From Nematopogon swammerdamellus (lineage: Eukaryota; Arthropoda; Insecta; Lepidoptera; Adelidae): a DNA stretch of 64,000 bases. Positions 30,770-40,866 of this stretch are shown here, in pieces (position 1 is the stretch's first letter; the number at the start of each line of letters is the position of its first letter). The stretch is from assembly GCA_946902875.1 (NCBI GenBank), contig OX336344.1:18745791-18809790 (forward strand), in the 5' to 3' direction. A model generated the notes under the pieces. That model made no database searches, was not told where the DNA came from, and saw only the letters and a list, made by a program, of their open reading frames with translations. The position numbers and the translations under genes were made by a program.

Positions 30770-30845
30770 AATGCCTTTAGGCTTTTAACCCGCCTTTTGT
30801 CACTTTTTGTACAATAAAGTACATTTTCATTTCATTTCATTTCAA
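30770..30845 (+). repeat. LINE 3' tail with (TTTCA)n end
   Basis: TGCCTTTAGGC, AACCCGCCTTTTGTCACTTT, ACAATAAAGTACATTTTC and a TTTCA tandem run form a typical LINE 3' terminus. Confidence 0.6.
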
Positions 30846-31198
30846 CACAGTTTCCCAGTCTCGGAATAAACCGGCGGCGTTGTCAAACAAGAAAAGCAGT
30901 CGAGCGGAGCCGCGCGCTCAGCTGGTCTATTTAAATAAAATACACTATGAATTTGCAGGAAATATTATTCAAATAACCAACCCTGTCAACTATGCCTCCG
31001 TCAAAGGCTGAGGTGAATTTCGGTCGAAGCAATTAAATCATAATGGCGAGGCGACAATAGCGTCCGGAATATTAATTAGTTCGGGCTAATTACCAAAGTT
31101 CTATCAGAGTTATGGGAAACCCGCTCGAGCCCGGGCTCTACGATATAGTTAGGCCGGGACAAATTTGTGTAGTCACTACGGGATACTGCGCACCGGTA
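30846..31198. other. No recognised feature
   Basis: No gene or named repeat seen. Confidence 0.4.
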
Positions 31199-31440
31199 TA
31201 TACAGGGTGTCCCAGATCAAGCGTATAACATTACCACCACGTGATTCCTCAAGTCCTAAGCTACAAAAAGGTTTTTTTAATGTTTCCGTAAGCTACTCCA
31301 TCAGTCTGTTTGTTTGTCCGTCCGTCCGTCCGTCCGATGACTGTATCTTTAGAACCGTAATAGGTAGACGGTTGAAATTTTCACAGAATATGTGTTATTA
31401 TGGCGGTTATAACATCAAATAATAAAGAAAAACTGTTCAA
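31199..31440 (+). repeat. Mariner-like terminal fragment followed by repeat E
   Basis: TACAGGGTGTCCCAGATCAA at 31201 is the terminus motif also seen at 33703 and, diverged, at 5928. From about 31270, repeat E follows (GTCCGTCCGTCCGTCCGTCC and TTCACAGAATATGTGTTATT). Confidence 0.55.
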
Positions 31441-31734
31441 AAGTTTTTCAACATTTTATCCGGCAAGGTGAGAGCTCTCTGTGTGTATAAAACTCAATGC
31501 GTCTTTCTAATGCTGAAATTATTTCGAATGTTTAATATGCAATTTAGTCTTTCATTTAATACTATAATTAGATAAGATAAAGATAAAGATGTTAAAATTA
31601 AAACAATATTGTCATTATTGCACCTCAGAGCGCTTTACCCTACGTTGCCGCTTGCAATCCTGAAAAACGTGAAACTACTCATATAGGACTGATATTATAA
31701 TAACCTATGTTTTGTAACTAAGTTTTATTTTTAC
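31441..31734. other. No recognised feature
   Basis: A short AGATAAGATAAAGATAAAGA tandem lies near 31570-31590. Otherwise nothing. Confidence 0.4.
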
Positions 31735-31890
31735 CGGTTCTGCAGATCTTTCCTCTACAGAACCGGTTAACTCTGGAACGCTCTCCACGCCGCCCAGGTA
31801 CAGTATCGAGTTCTTCAAGAGGGCGTGAATGGGCACCGGAAGGCCGGCATGGCGTTCGCAACCCTGCATACGACCGAATGTCCCATGTTG
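31735..31890 (+). repeat. LINE 3' end, family G
   Basis: TTCTGCAGATCTTTCCTCTA, then CAGAACCG, CTCTGGAACGCTC and GGCCGGCATGGCGTTCGCAA, then ACGACCGAATGT: the same order as at 43258-43415. Confidence 0.65.
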
Positions 31891-32234
31891 ATCTAGACTA
31901 ATTCGTCTTTGTTACTATGTTTCTTTTATGTTTTCTGAGAAATAAATATTTTGGTTTTGGAATCGCGCGTTGGTAATATTATTCGGTCGATATGGGACAC
32001 CTGTATACGCCGGGCTATTCTCGGCATATTTCGAACTGTATAATCCACAATAGGCCAGTATAATGGTGGAATATTCGTCGCACGCTGCCACCACCACCGG
32101 TCGAAAGCATTGGTCACACACGTGGAACCTCCGTCACCCACAATACACCATCAATTGATAAACTGGGGGACATGAGCCACCGCCTATACTCTATAGTGAG
32201 AGTGTAAGTGGTCTTACTTTAGCTAGGGCATAAT
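31891..32234. other. No recognised feature
   Basis: No gene or named repeat seen. Confidence 0.4.
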
Positions 32235-32530
32235 GCCCTTTTTAACCCCCGACGCAAAAAGAGGTGTATTGTAAGTTTAACGTACGTGTGTGTATGTGTG
32301 TATGTGTGTAAGGGTGTGTGGCATCGTAGCTCCCAAACGGATGGACCGATTTGGATGCGTGTTTTTTTAAAAAGCTCGTTTAATCGGGTTAGTTCTGGGC
32401 TATGTTTGTAATCAAGTTTTAAAAAAAGCTTGAAATAAAAGTTAAATTTTAAAACCCTCGACCCTTAAAAATTCAAAAATAATTTCCGTTTACGTAATTA
32501 AAGGAGTCGGGGGACGGCTAAGTAAATAAA
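32235..32530 (+). repeat. Interspersed repeat H
   Basis: AACCCCCGACGCAAAAAGAG, a GTGTGTATGTGTGTATGTGT tract, GTGGCATCGTAGCTCCCAAA and GGATGGACCGATTTGGATGC are a familiar lepidopteran repeat unit. A partial relative is at 51860-51930. Confidence 0.6.
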
Positions 32531-33192
32531 ATATAAAAACTCAGTTGCGCGGGAATTTACTTAGCTCCTTTATTGAAATTTTTAAATTGTATTTTTCAAT
32601 GCTAATCTTTAAAATTTGTTTTACTGGCAGATTATATTTAAAAAGTTTAAAATAACTGCTTATCTTACGGATGAGACAGTTTTTTTCGGTTTCGCAACAT
32701 TTTTCGGTGCATGGCATAATAATGGCATGTTTCAGCAATCATGCATTTTTAAACTGCGGAAGTCGAAGTCGAAGGGACGCTTATGGTCAAGCACATCTGT
32801 TCAGTGGTTCCGGAGTTTACTTCAAACATACATACATACAGACAGACTTTCCCTTTTATAAGAAGTAGAGATAGAGATGTTTCTAGGTATTTGTTTTCCA
32901 CGGCTGAAGAGCTCTGCAAAAAAACACGATGTCGTCGTTATTACAAGGCAACGAAGCGCACGCAACCGCCTTCGTGTGTATGTGTGTCTCCAAATTGGAT
33001 TTTGCGGTGAAATTAACGAGACACAAGTCCAACGTTGAATCTGTATAACGAGCTGTGTGTAATATAAAAAGAAAAGAGGTTGTTTTACAAAGGGTTGAAA
33101 GTTTCTTTCGAAAAAAAAAAACTAAAACTTTGATTGAAGTTCGGTTATGAATATTATATTCCCTGACATTATTGAGTATTATTTTATTGTTA
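32531..33192. other. No recognised feature
   Basis: AT-rich. A short ACATACATACATACAGACAG tract lies near 32826-32845. Open frames on both strands have no recognisable domain. Confidence 0.4.
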
Positions 33193-33702
33193 CTAGCTTT
33201 TGCCCGCGGCTTCGCTCTCGTGAAATTTGTATTTAAAAAGAAGTAAGTAAGTAATCCCGCTACCGTACCTTTATTTTGGCGCGGAGAACAATTAGGGTTT
33301 GCATGAGAACCGTATGAGCGTAACCAGAACTGAATTTTGTGTAGCATATCCTGTGGCCCGTAAAGTAAAATGTGCTTGTACTTACTAAGTTTCATCGAAT
33401 TCGGATGATCGGTTTAAGAGTTATGGAGGAGCATACATACATACATACAGAAACGATTTCTAAACATCGTAAATTTAGTTTTAGTATCATACATAACCTT
33501 TCCCAGACAGGCCTGGTCAGCCAGGGAGAGTAGACCGCACCTCGCGAGCGCGAGAGGCCGAAGCCCAGCATAGGGTGCGCTGTAGCGTTTTAAATTACTA
33601 AATTAAAAAAAAAAAATTATAAACGAAGCGCATTAGGCTATAATAAGAATAATAATAATCAATAATAATAATTTTGTGTATTTTTATTACTTTTTTGTAT
33701 AA

Positions 33703-34926
33703 TACAGGGTGTCCAGGGTCTGTTCAGCAATATCGAAATGAGCTATTGTATATCATCTAATAAACACATTAAAAAAAAAGAAAAATGGTCCTATCCATAC
33801 TAGTTTTCGAGATATGAATTTTCAAAGTTTTCAATTTAGTCAATCTATGCGCGCTCTAAGTGACCAGACCGCGGCGGTGCGGAGGAGGCGGGGCGGCGCG
33901 GCGGGCGCGCCGGCCGGGTCGAATGTTCGCTATAGCACCGCACCGCACCGCGCTGTTGCGCCCCCGCGCCGCCCCGTGTCGGCATCGCACGCTGCTATCA
34001 AAGGAGACGCGATGCCGCCCGGTGGCGGCATCGTGCGCTGCCATCAAAGGACGCCGCGCGGGCGCGGCGGGCGGCGCGGCCGCGGAGGGCGGCGCGCCGC
34101 GCTGCCTGTATGCGACCGACCTGCATTGCGCTTCAGTCCAGCCGGTCACGCGGCGCGGAAGATCAATGTGTGTCAGTCGGTCAGTATGTCAAGGGCGGCC
34201 GACCGTGTTGACGTATTTTTGGTAATTCGATTCGTAAATTGAATTAGTGAAAGTTTCGCGCTCGTGTTTAACATACGTACTTGTTAAAAGTTCCATTCAC
34301 GAATAACGAATATGTGGATATGTTGCTCGCGTATGGAGCAGCAAACGGAAATGGGCTTCAAACGCATTTATCGTGAAAGATTTCCAAACAGGCGTCAGAC
34401 TGCCGGTGCTGGCCGAAGTGATTGTGCGTGCATTGTACTGTTTACGGGAACATGGCAATCTAGACCCGCTACTGCATCGCCCGGGTCTCGTCATAATGCA
34501 TCGAGCTGCAGGGAGATCACGTAGAAAACCTTCACATCATTTGAGGTATGTAGATAATCATTTACTTTTTACTGGCTACATACATACATACACCTACATG
34601 CCTTATTGCAGTGTAGTAGGTAGGTATGCTACGTCTTATATCGAAATCTATGATTCTCGCTCGTCAGCGCCGCGCGCGCCCCGCGCCCGCGCATCTCACG
34701 CCTCGCGATCGCGAACCGCGCGCCTCGCGCCGCGTCCCTCGCATAGCCCTACGCGGCCGTGCACAAGCATAGAGCGCGATCACACTATCGTATGCATTTA
34801 CTTTGTTAGAAAATGGCAAAATTGGAAATAATTGAGATTTAAAAAAAAATCTTTCATCACTGCACTTTACACACGATACATATCACGATCCTTCGATATT
34901 CCACATCACACTTTGGACACCCTGTA
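33703..34926. mobile_element. Mariner/IS630-like non-autonomous element, CAGGGTGTCC ends
   Basis: TACAGGGTGTCCA at the left is matched by TGGACACCCTGTA at the right, with a TA at each boundary, as for Tc1/mariner-type insertions. The 1.2-kb interior has a very GC-rich block (33866-34120) and a decayed helix-turn-helix coding remnant (34310-34510). No DDE transposase is visible. Confidence 0.7.
34310..34510 (+). pseudogene. DUF4817-like helix-turn-helix remnant, frameshifted
   Basis: One frame reads MEQQTEMGFKRIYRERFPNR, and another frame continues VIVRALYCLREHGNLDPLLH, then RPG. Together they resemble the N-terminal DUF4817-type helix-turn-helix found in insect mariner-like transposons (a Y-RERFP-RR block, then L-E-G-L). 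The frame change falls near 34395. It is a broken leftover of the parent transposase; recognition is from memory of the pattern. Confidence 0.5.
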
Positions 34927-35075
34927 TATATAAAATTAATGTAAAATTTTCAATATGTGAAATAAAGGATACAAATAATAATCATACATAGAGTCTACAG
35001 ACGCAGTATCTCATAAAACAAAGTAACTTACTCCATGACCATCCATTACAGATTAAAATTTATTATTAGTATTGA

Positions 35076-35345
35076 TTTGGTAGTTTCCTCAGCACATCGC
35101 CATGGCGTGTACAAATTCGCCCTCATTACATAATGTTCGAGGCAAACTAGTTCAGGACGTACCCCGCTTAGCAATTCGCACGTCCTATATGTGCCGTTGA
35201 ATAAATAACACAGCCCTGAGCAGTTGGCGAGCGGTAGCCGCGGTGCCTGGCGCCACCGCCGCCGCCGGGGTTAGCCGGCGGCGGCGGCGGCGGAGGGGCG
35301 ACGTGCCTTCCTCAGTATGTAACACAATAAAGAATTTATAGAAAG
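35076..35345. other. Unassigned with a CGG-repeat hairpin
   Basis: CCGCCGCCGCCGG (35256-35268) and CCGGCGGCGGCGG (35275-35287) are exact inverted arms around GGTTAG. A LINE-like AATAAAGAATTTATAGAAAG end follows at 35326-35345. Confidence 0.6.
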
Positions 35346-35349
35346 GGTA

Positions 35350-35747
35350 TTTTTTTTAATGTAATCCGGTATGGTTGGCTGAGTCGGAGGGGCCAAAGCG
35401 CATGCTCCGACCAGCCAATATCACCTCCGAGAAGGTAGGTGCCATACCGGAGACGTCCCTGGATTGCTGGCTATACTGGACTAGAGGAGAACACAACCGA
35501 GGCTGCTATGCGCCCATCTTACGTCCAGTAAGGTGGTACCAACCTAGTCGGCTACAATTTGAGCCTACCACCTAGTAAGGGGCAAGGGAAGGGACCTACA
35601 GTTTTACACCGGTTCCGAACGGTGTAGGTATGCACGTTAATTTGATTCGTCAGAAAAAACTCATTGGTACACGCCGACCGGATTCGAACCTCGGACCTCT
35701 CGCATGAGAAGCCGATGCCCAAACCACTCGGCCACCCGCCTCTTAAA
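35350..35747 (-). repeat. SINE family A, full-length copy
   Basis: Reverse complement of the 4085-4490 arrangement: tail TTTTTTTAATGTAATCCGGT at the left, body, then B box (GGATTCGAACC, about 35688) and A box (CCAAACCACTCGGCCACC, about 35718-35736) at the right. The pol III boxes are well conserved. Confidence 0.78.
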
Positions 35748-36787
35748 TAGTATGTCCTTAGAAAGATAGATTAGACAGAAATAGTTGATTGATTGAAAAA
35801 CATTTTACAGAAACAAGCACGATATACAGGAGGTTGTAACTGCCAGTACATAAATTTCGCGAGAGCAATCCTTATGTTTTTCCGAGAAAAAAAAATTAAT
35901 AAAGTTTTCCTCTAAAGTGTCGACTTTTCGAGATATAATTTTTTGAAATTATGTTTGGGCGCGGAGGTACGGGGTAACTGGGGTGGAATTAAAACGAACA
36001 AGGCATTCCGTGACTTATTTTGACAGTTCTAATAAACAGCTCGCGTGATTAAAACTTCTATGTTCTGTGTGAACACTTACGCCGTGTGGTACAATCGAGG
36101 CCGCGGACTGGCTGGTCGCGTTGTTGGGTAGATTTCTCTTTCTTGTTGCTTCGCGGGCTGTGTTTATGTTTATGGGCGACAAATTACCCTCGCTCGCTCG
36201 CTCTTTCGTGCACATTTTCTCTTATGGAACAGCTGAGAATTGATAGTTGGCGAGAATGGAAGGGCGTAGTGGAAAGAGTTACCCCTGAGCGCAGCGCAGC
36301 ACATTGAAAGTTCATGAGTTTTTTTTTGTCTTCTTTTCTTAAATATAAATTCGTTATTGGAAGCCGGTAATGTGAGCAGAAACACCTAGAAAACTGATAT
36401 AAATCTAAGCAACTGTATCGAATAAGTGTGGAAGTCACTAGAAGTAATTTTTCCCAGCTATAATATTAGTTTATTTAGTTTATTATTTGTAAGTAAATTA
36501 AAATTAAAAATATAAAATTTACACTTGTGTTTGTACAAGGTTAAAGTAGAAGCAAGGGTAACGCAAAAATAAACCGAGTGACCTGCAAAAAGTTGCATTA
36601 GAAAGTAAATCTGCCCTTGCTACATACATAAACACATAAATAGTAATTGTTATTAATGTTAATAATTGTTTATTGTATATATTATATTTATGTTATTAAT
36701 AGTTTTTTATGTTAGGAACGCAGTCAGAATTTTAAGGTTTTCACAAACTTGGAAGAGCAGTAGAACAATATTCACTTTAAGAATGTA
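35748..36787. other. AT-rich, no recognised feature
   Basis: About 1 kb without a recognisable gene or repeat. Overlapping short frames at 36015-36438 on both strands have no domain. Confidence 0.4.
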
Positions 36788-37421
36788 ATGTATATGTCAC
36801 CGGCAATCGGTATAATCCGGTATTCTATAGAATAGCTAGGCATTCTATAGAATACCGAATAATGGCTTAAAACGCTTAGGCAATGTATGAAATATCATTT
36901 ATTTCATACTTTGCCTAGGCAATCTATAGAATGCCTAATGACCAGCCGGCAAAGTGTTTTTAAATTTGGTTTAACCTGACCTAACCTGAATACGACACTC
37001 GAAAGACAAGTCGGCACATTTCGTGAACACTTGGCTCGAAACGAAACATAACAAAAACGACATGCGCCGCCTCAACATTATGTTAGGGTCGCTACGCGAC
37101 GCATCTTCTATAAATTAACCCTGGTTATTTTTTCTTTAAACCACCAAAACTAAATTAACTAAAGTAATCTAAATTTAACACATTTCCGATTCCTGTTTAG
37201 GAAATGAGGCCCTTTATTTGTGTCATTTTATACTTTACCTGATCTCCTAATGGCATTCTATAAAATGCCTAGGGAATCTATAGATTACCTAGGCACAGTG
37301 TGCAATGATTAACAGCAGATAAAATATTTTATACATTGACTAGACGGACCCGGTATTGTATAGAATGACTAGGTATTCTATACAATGACTGAATTATATA
37401 CTTTGCCGGTAACATATACAT
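36788..37421. mobile_element. Palindrome-rich TIR transposon (family M), copy 1
   Basis: The ends are inverted: ATGTATATGTCACCGGCAA at the left, TTGCCGGTAACATATACAT at the right. Just inside, both arms carry repeated palindromes of the form TATTCTATAGAATA, CATTCTATAGAATG and CCTAGG. The centre contains an inverted piece of repeat F (about 36985-37150). No transposase is present. Family M also bounds the composite at 43007-48916. Confidence 0.7.
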
Positions 37422-37744
37422 AAATTTAGCAACACCTGCAAACACATCCGTCCAATGAACTCAGAGTACGAAGCCCATAATCGTGTGTCGTAGGGGAGAA
37501 TGCAAATGACCTGGACTTCCCCGTCGGCATGCGGCATCGAGCACTGCAGGTTGTAACTCTAGGGCAACATACAGCCTATTTTTACCAACGATCAACTACA
37601 GCACTAGATATTGTTCACTTATACTAAACCTGCTGCAAAAGCGGTCAAAATTTTGATTATACACCAATTTGTTAAGATAATATTAAACAAAGTCAGAACT
37701 CTGAAAGTAAAAAACGAGAAGAAGGTATGGAAGACTCCACGCGC
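37422..37744. other. No recognised feature
   Basis: No gene or named repeat seen. Confidence 0.4.
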
Positions 37745-37824
37745 CACACACACACACACACACGCACACACACACACCCGCACACACCCCCGCAAGCAAA
37801 CACACACACACACACACAAACACA
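37745..37824. repeat. Interrupted (CA)n microsatellite
   Basis: CA repeats with G and C interruptions over about 80 bp. Confidence 0.9.
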
Positions 37825-38049
37825 GGTAGTAACACTGAAAACATAATTTGCCGTTATTGTTCTATAATGTTATCTGGTGTTAATTTTCTCATAGCGACAG
37901 TCGTCAGTCGCAATGTACATAAATAATTCTACCCCATACTACATATATGTACGTCTTAAATTCACCGTGGCGGCTGCTACGCCGTCGATTCCCTCTCGTA
38001 GCAACTGCTACGCCTCATGTTCCGCGTCATAGCAACTATTACGTCGTCA

Positions 38050-38610
38050 AGCCCAACTGCTACGACCTTAGTTTTGTCGTAGCGACAGCAACACCGCCAC
38101 TTCCAACGTAGAGACTGCTACGCCCTTAGTTCGTCGTAGCGACTGCAACACCGCCAGTCCAAACGTAGAGACTGCTACGCCCTTAGTTTCGTCGTACCGA
38201 CATCAACACCGCTAGTCCCAACGTAGAGACTGCTACGACCTTAGTTTTGTCGTAGGGACAGCAACACCGCCAGTCCCAACGTAGAGACTGCTACAGCCTT
38301 AGTTTCGTCGTAGCGACTGTAACACCGCCAGTCCAAACGTAGAGACTGCTACGCCCTTAGTTTCGTCGTACCGACATCAACACCGCTAGTCCCAACGTAG
38401 AGACTGCTACGACCTTAGTTTTGTCGTAGGGACAGCAACACCGCCAGTCCCAACGTAGAGACTGCTACGACCTTAGTTTTGTCGTAGGGACAGCAACACC
38501 GCCAGTCCCAAAGTAGACTGCTACGCTCTTAGTTTCGTCGTGGCGACAGCAACACCGCCAGTCCCAACGTAGAGACTGCTACACCCTTAGTTTCATCGTA
38601 GCGTCTTCGG
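38050..38610. repeat. 58-bp minisatellite with 174-bp higher-order period
   Basis: Unit starts at 38107, 38164, 38222, 38280, 38338, 38396, 38454, 38512 and 38568 (spacing 57, 58, 58, 58, 58, 58, 58, 56), plus a partial unit at 38050-38106. Each holds CGTAGAGACTGCTACG, CTTAGTTT-GTCGTA and CAACACCGCCAGTCC. Units 38164 and 38338 share the variants CCGACATCAACACCGCTAG, and 38222, 38396 and 38454 share GTCGTAGGGACAGC, so a three-unit block has been duplicated. Degenerate GTAGCAACTGCTACG motifs extend to 37970 and, separately, 38770-38910. Confidence 0.88.
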
Positions 38611-38920
38611 GTGACTGACCCGGCTCTGCGGCCACTGCGCCGACGACCCTACCCTCTCTACCCATCGACACAAAATTAACAAATGACAATTTATTTAGTT
38701 TTTACAATTCCAATTTCGATCGCAACCTCAGGTCGCAACGTATACGGCTCATAAATACACTCACACCGTCTGCTACGACATTGGTTCACCGTGGCGGTTG
38801 CTACGCCATCAATTCCATCTCGTAGCGACTGCTACGCCTTATGTTTTGCGTCGTAGCGACTACAACGTCATCAGTTTCAACGAAGAAACTGCTACGCCGT
38901 AAATATACCGTCTGCTATGC

Positions 38921-39274
38921 TTTCAATTCACTATAGTATTTCTAATATTTTTTCTGTATTGTGTTTGTAGGTATTTATTTTGTATATTTCCAAATTACGT
39001 AATAATGTTTCGTTCAAATAACAGTTATTTATTTTTAATCTACCGCTAACCAAGCATTTCAAAGCAATACCTCGACTACGTGCCATGTACCTTGATCGCG
39101 CAGATAGATTCACCAACAGGTACCAGCACAACGGAACTTTATTACGTACTAAACCACCCAATATACTCACTATTACTGAAAGGAGGGTCGAAATAAAATT
39201 ATATCGGTGACGTCAGCGTATATTTCTCTTAAGAGAGGTCCAGCAAACATCGCCCATGTAATGACATAAAAAAA
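38921..39274. other. No recognised feature
   Basis: A 79-codon minus-strand frame (38931-39170) has no recognisable domain. Confidence 0.4.
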
Positions 39275-39891
39275 AAATTGGTTGTCTGTAAAGTTGGTTT
39301 ACGGACGATAGTTTTACGTGATGATGTCATAAAGTAAATCAATTCCGGCTGATATTTACTATGTAAAATTAATTTAAGTACATGATAAAGATGTGATAAT
39401 AACTAATAAAAAATATGAGAAAATAACGACTATTAATTAAATTGAAAAAACCTACATAACGCCATCTACATGTTCAACGTTGCAACAATTACCTAACTGC
39501 TAAATCAAGTATACCGCTGGCTAAAGTATTTAATTTAATATTGACGCTAGATGTGGACGCTAGATGTCGCTCCATGAAATTCACATACTGTTGTCCCATA
39601 CTGTTGAGAAAATTTGCAGCCATAAGTAGACGGTCGATAGCCCGCGTGTATAACACGTCTGGTCAGTGATGGTGGCAGGGACCGCGGGTTCGAGGCTCGC
39701 AAAAGACGGAGAAAAATATTTTATATTTTCTCCTATTGTATATGCCTCTCTATCGCGCTCTCGCTTGCACACACAGGTCTCTGTCGCGCTCTCGCTTGCA
39801 CACACAGGTTTAGAATGAACGTTACACTTCTTCGTGCGTGCACCCGGTGTTCATCAATTCATAAGACGTGACATCATCACGTCAAAAACTA
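39275..39891 (-). repeat. Interspersed repeat D, copy 2
   Basis: Inverted relative of 2137-2470 but longer. Contains TAGTTTTACGTGATGATGTC near 39309 and its inverted counterpart near 39870-39891, and a tandem pair of GCGCTCTCGCTTGCACACAC at 39755-39807. Confidence 0.55.
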
Positions 39892-40866
39892 CGCCTATGA
39901 CTTGTTGATTTTAATACAATATAATGAATACACCTATCAAATAGAAGTGAAAGGGTTGCCTGTAGGGAGCGGGTAGTTCTATAAATAATATACGGCGACA
40001 GGAAATCTGAGGCAGAATTTTACGACAACAGTGTGTTCCTGACGAACAAAAATATAAATTGTTTTGTTGAACGGAGAAAAGAACAGAAAGTTGGAAATAA
40101 TTCCGACATAGAACAGCTGCGCCGCCCGTCCGACCTCCGACGTCCGACGAACACGTGATGTGCTGGCGACACTTTGAAGGCTGACCTTTTTGATCGCTTT
40201 TATTTATTCATATTTTCTATTCGCTTGAAAGCATTTGAACGAAATAATTTTCGTAATTACATAATAGTGCAATTAGTTCAAGATCGTAAATAGAGATTGT
40301 CGCAATATAATTATGTTGTAAGAACTAAAAACAATTTGGGTATTTTACGTCAGAGGTATAAGTTTTGAATAGGCTGAAAAATTTACTTGAGTAGTCTTTG
40401 TTCCAAAAATATTACTTACAAAATTAGTTAATTTATTAACAGGCGTTAATGTAAAATATTTGTAAAAAAGAATTAATTTCTTAATACATTCTAAAAATAT
40501 TTCCACAATCTATTCCCGACCACGAAAATTTTTTCCACGCTCCGAAATCCGAAGCAACTTTTTCAAGGTTTTTGTCTTCCAGGAAGCGTAATCTATTTGC
40601 ATAACTCCCCCAAAAAACGGCTATTTAATTTGATACTTTGTCACGAATGATGAATTACGAACGTAAGTAGGTACCACGTCGGTGGGTACGCACGAAATTG
40701 CCGCCTACAAATTGCACGAGACGAAGTGTATAAATCCATTAGGTATATTGGCATGGTCCCCGTGACTGAGGCACGTGTTAATTTGTATGTCACGAATAAT
40801 TAAAAACTGTCATAAATAGAAAGTATCAAGATGTGTCTAGTAAGCATTTTAGTATTTTTTAGTATT
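39892..40866. other. AT-rich, no recognised feature
   Basis: Nearly 1 kb without a gene or repeat that I can name. Confidence 0.4.

Larger units (their letters stand above)
33496..34980 (+). mobile_element. 5'-truncated LINE tail, itself split by a DNA transposon
   Basis: The LINE-derived parts are 33496-33702 and 34927-34980 (GTGTATTTTTATTAC...GTGAAATAAAGGATACAAAT), similar to 22760-23010. The 10-bp direct repeat on both sides marks it as an independent insertion. Confidence 0.65.
33193..35075 (-). mobile_element. Lep1-like Helitron, split by a LINE tail
   Basis: Plus strand begins CTAGCTTTTGCCCGCGGCTT and ends TTATTATTAGTATTGA, i.e. the 3' CTAG/hairpin and 5' TC ends of a minus-strand Helitron. 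The body is interrupted by a LINE insertion whose 10-bp target duplication ATCATACATA is at 33486-33495 and 34981-34990. Removing 33496-34990 gives a continuous body like the copy at 25735-26121. Confidence 0.75.

Noticed and set aside
33814..34242. 142-codon Arg/Ala-rich protein
   Set aside because: Three overlapping open frames in a GC-rich block inside a non-autonomous transposon, no domain.
38050..38610. CRISPR-like array
   Set aside because: The whole 58-bp unit is repeated without unique spacers, and the context is eukaryotic. It is a minisatellite.
39600..39705. tRNA-like sequence (B-box-like GCGGGTTCGAGGCT)
   Set aside because: No matching A box or cloverleaf that I could draw. It lies inside repeat D.
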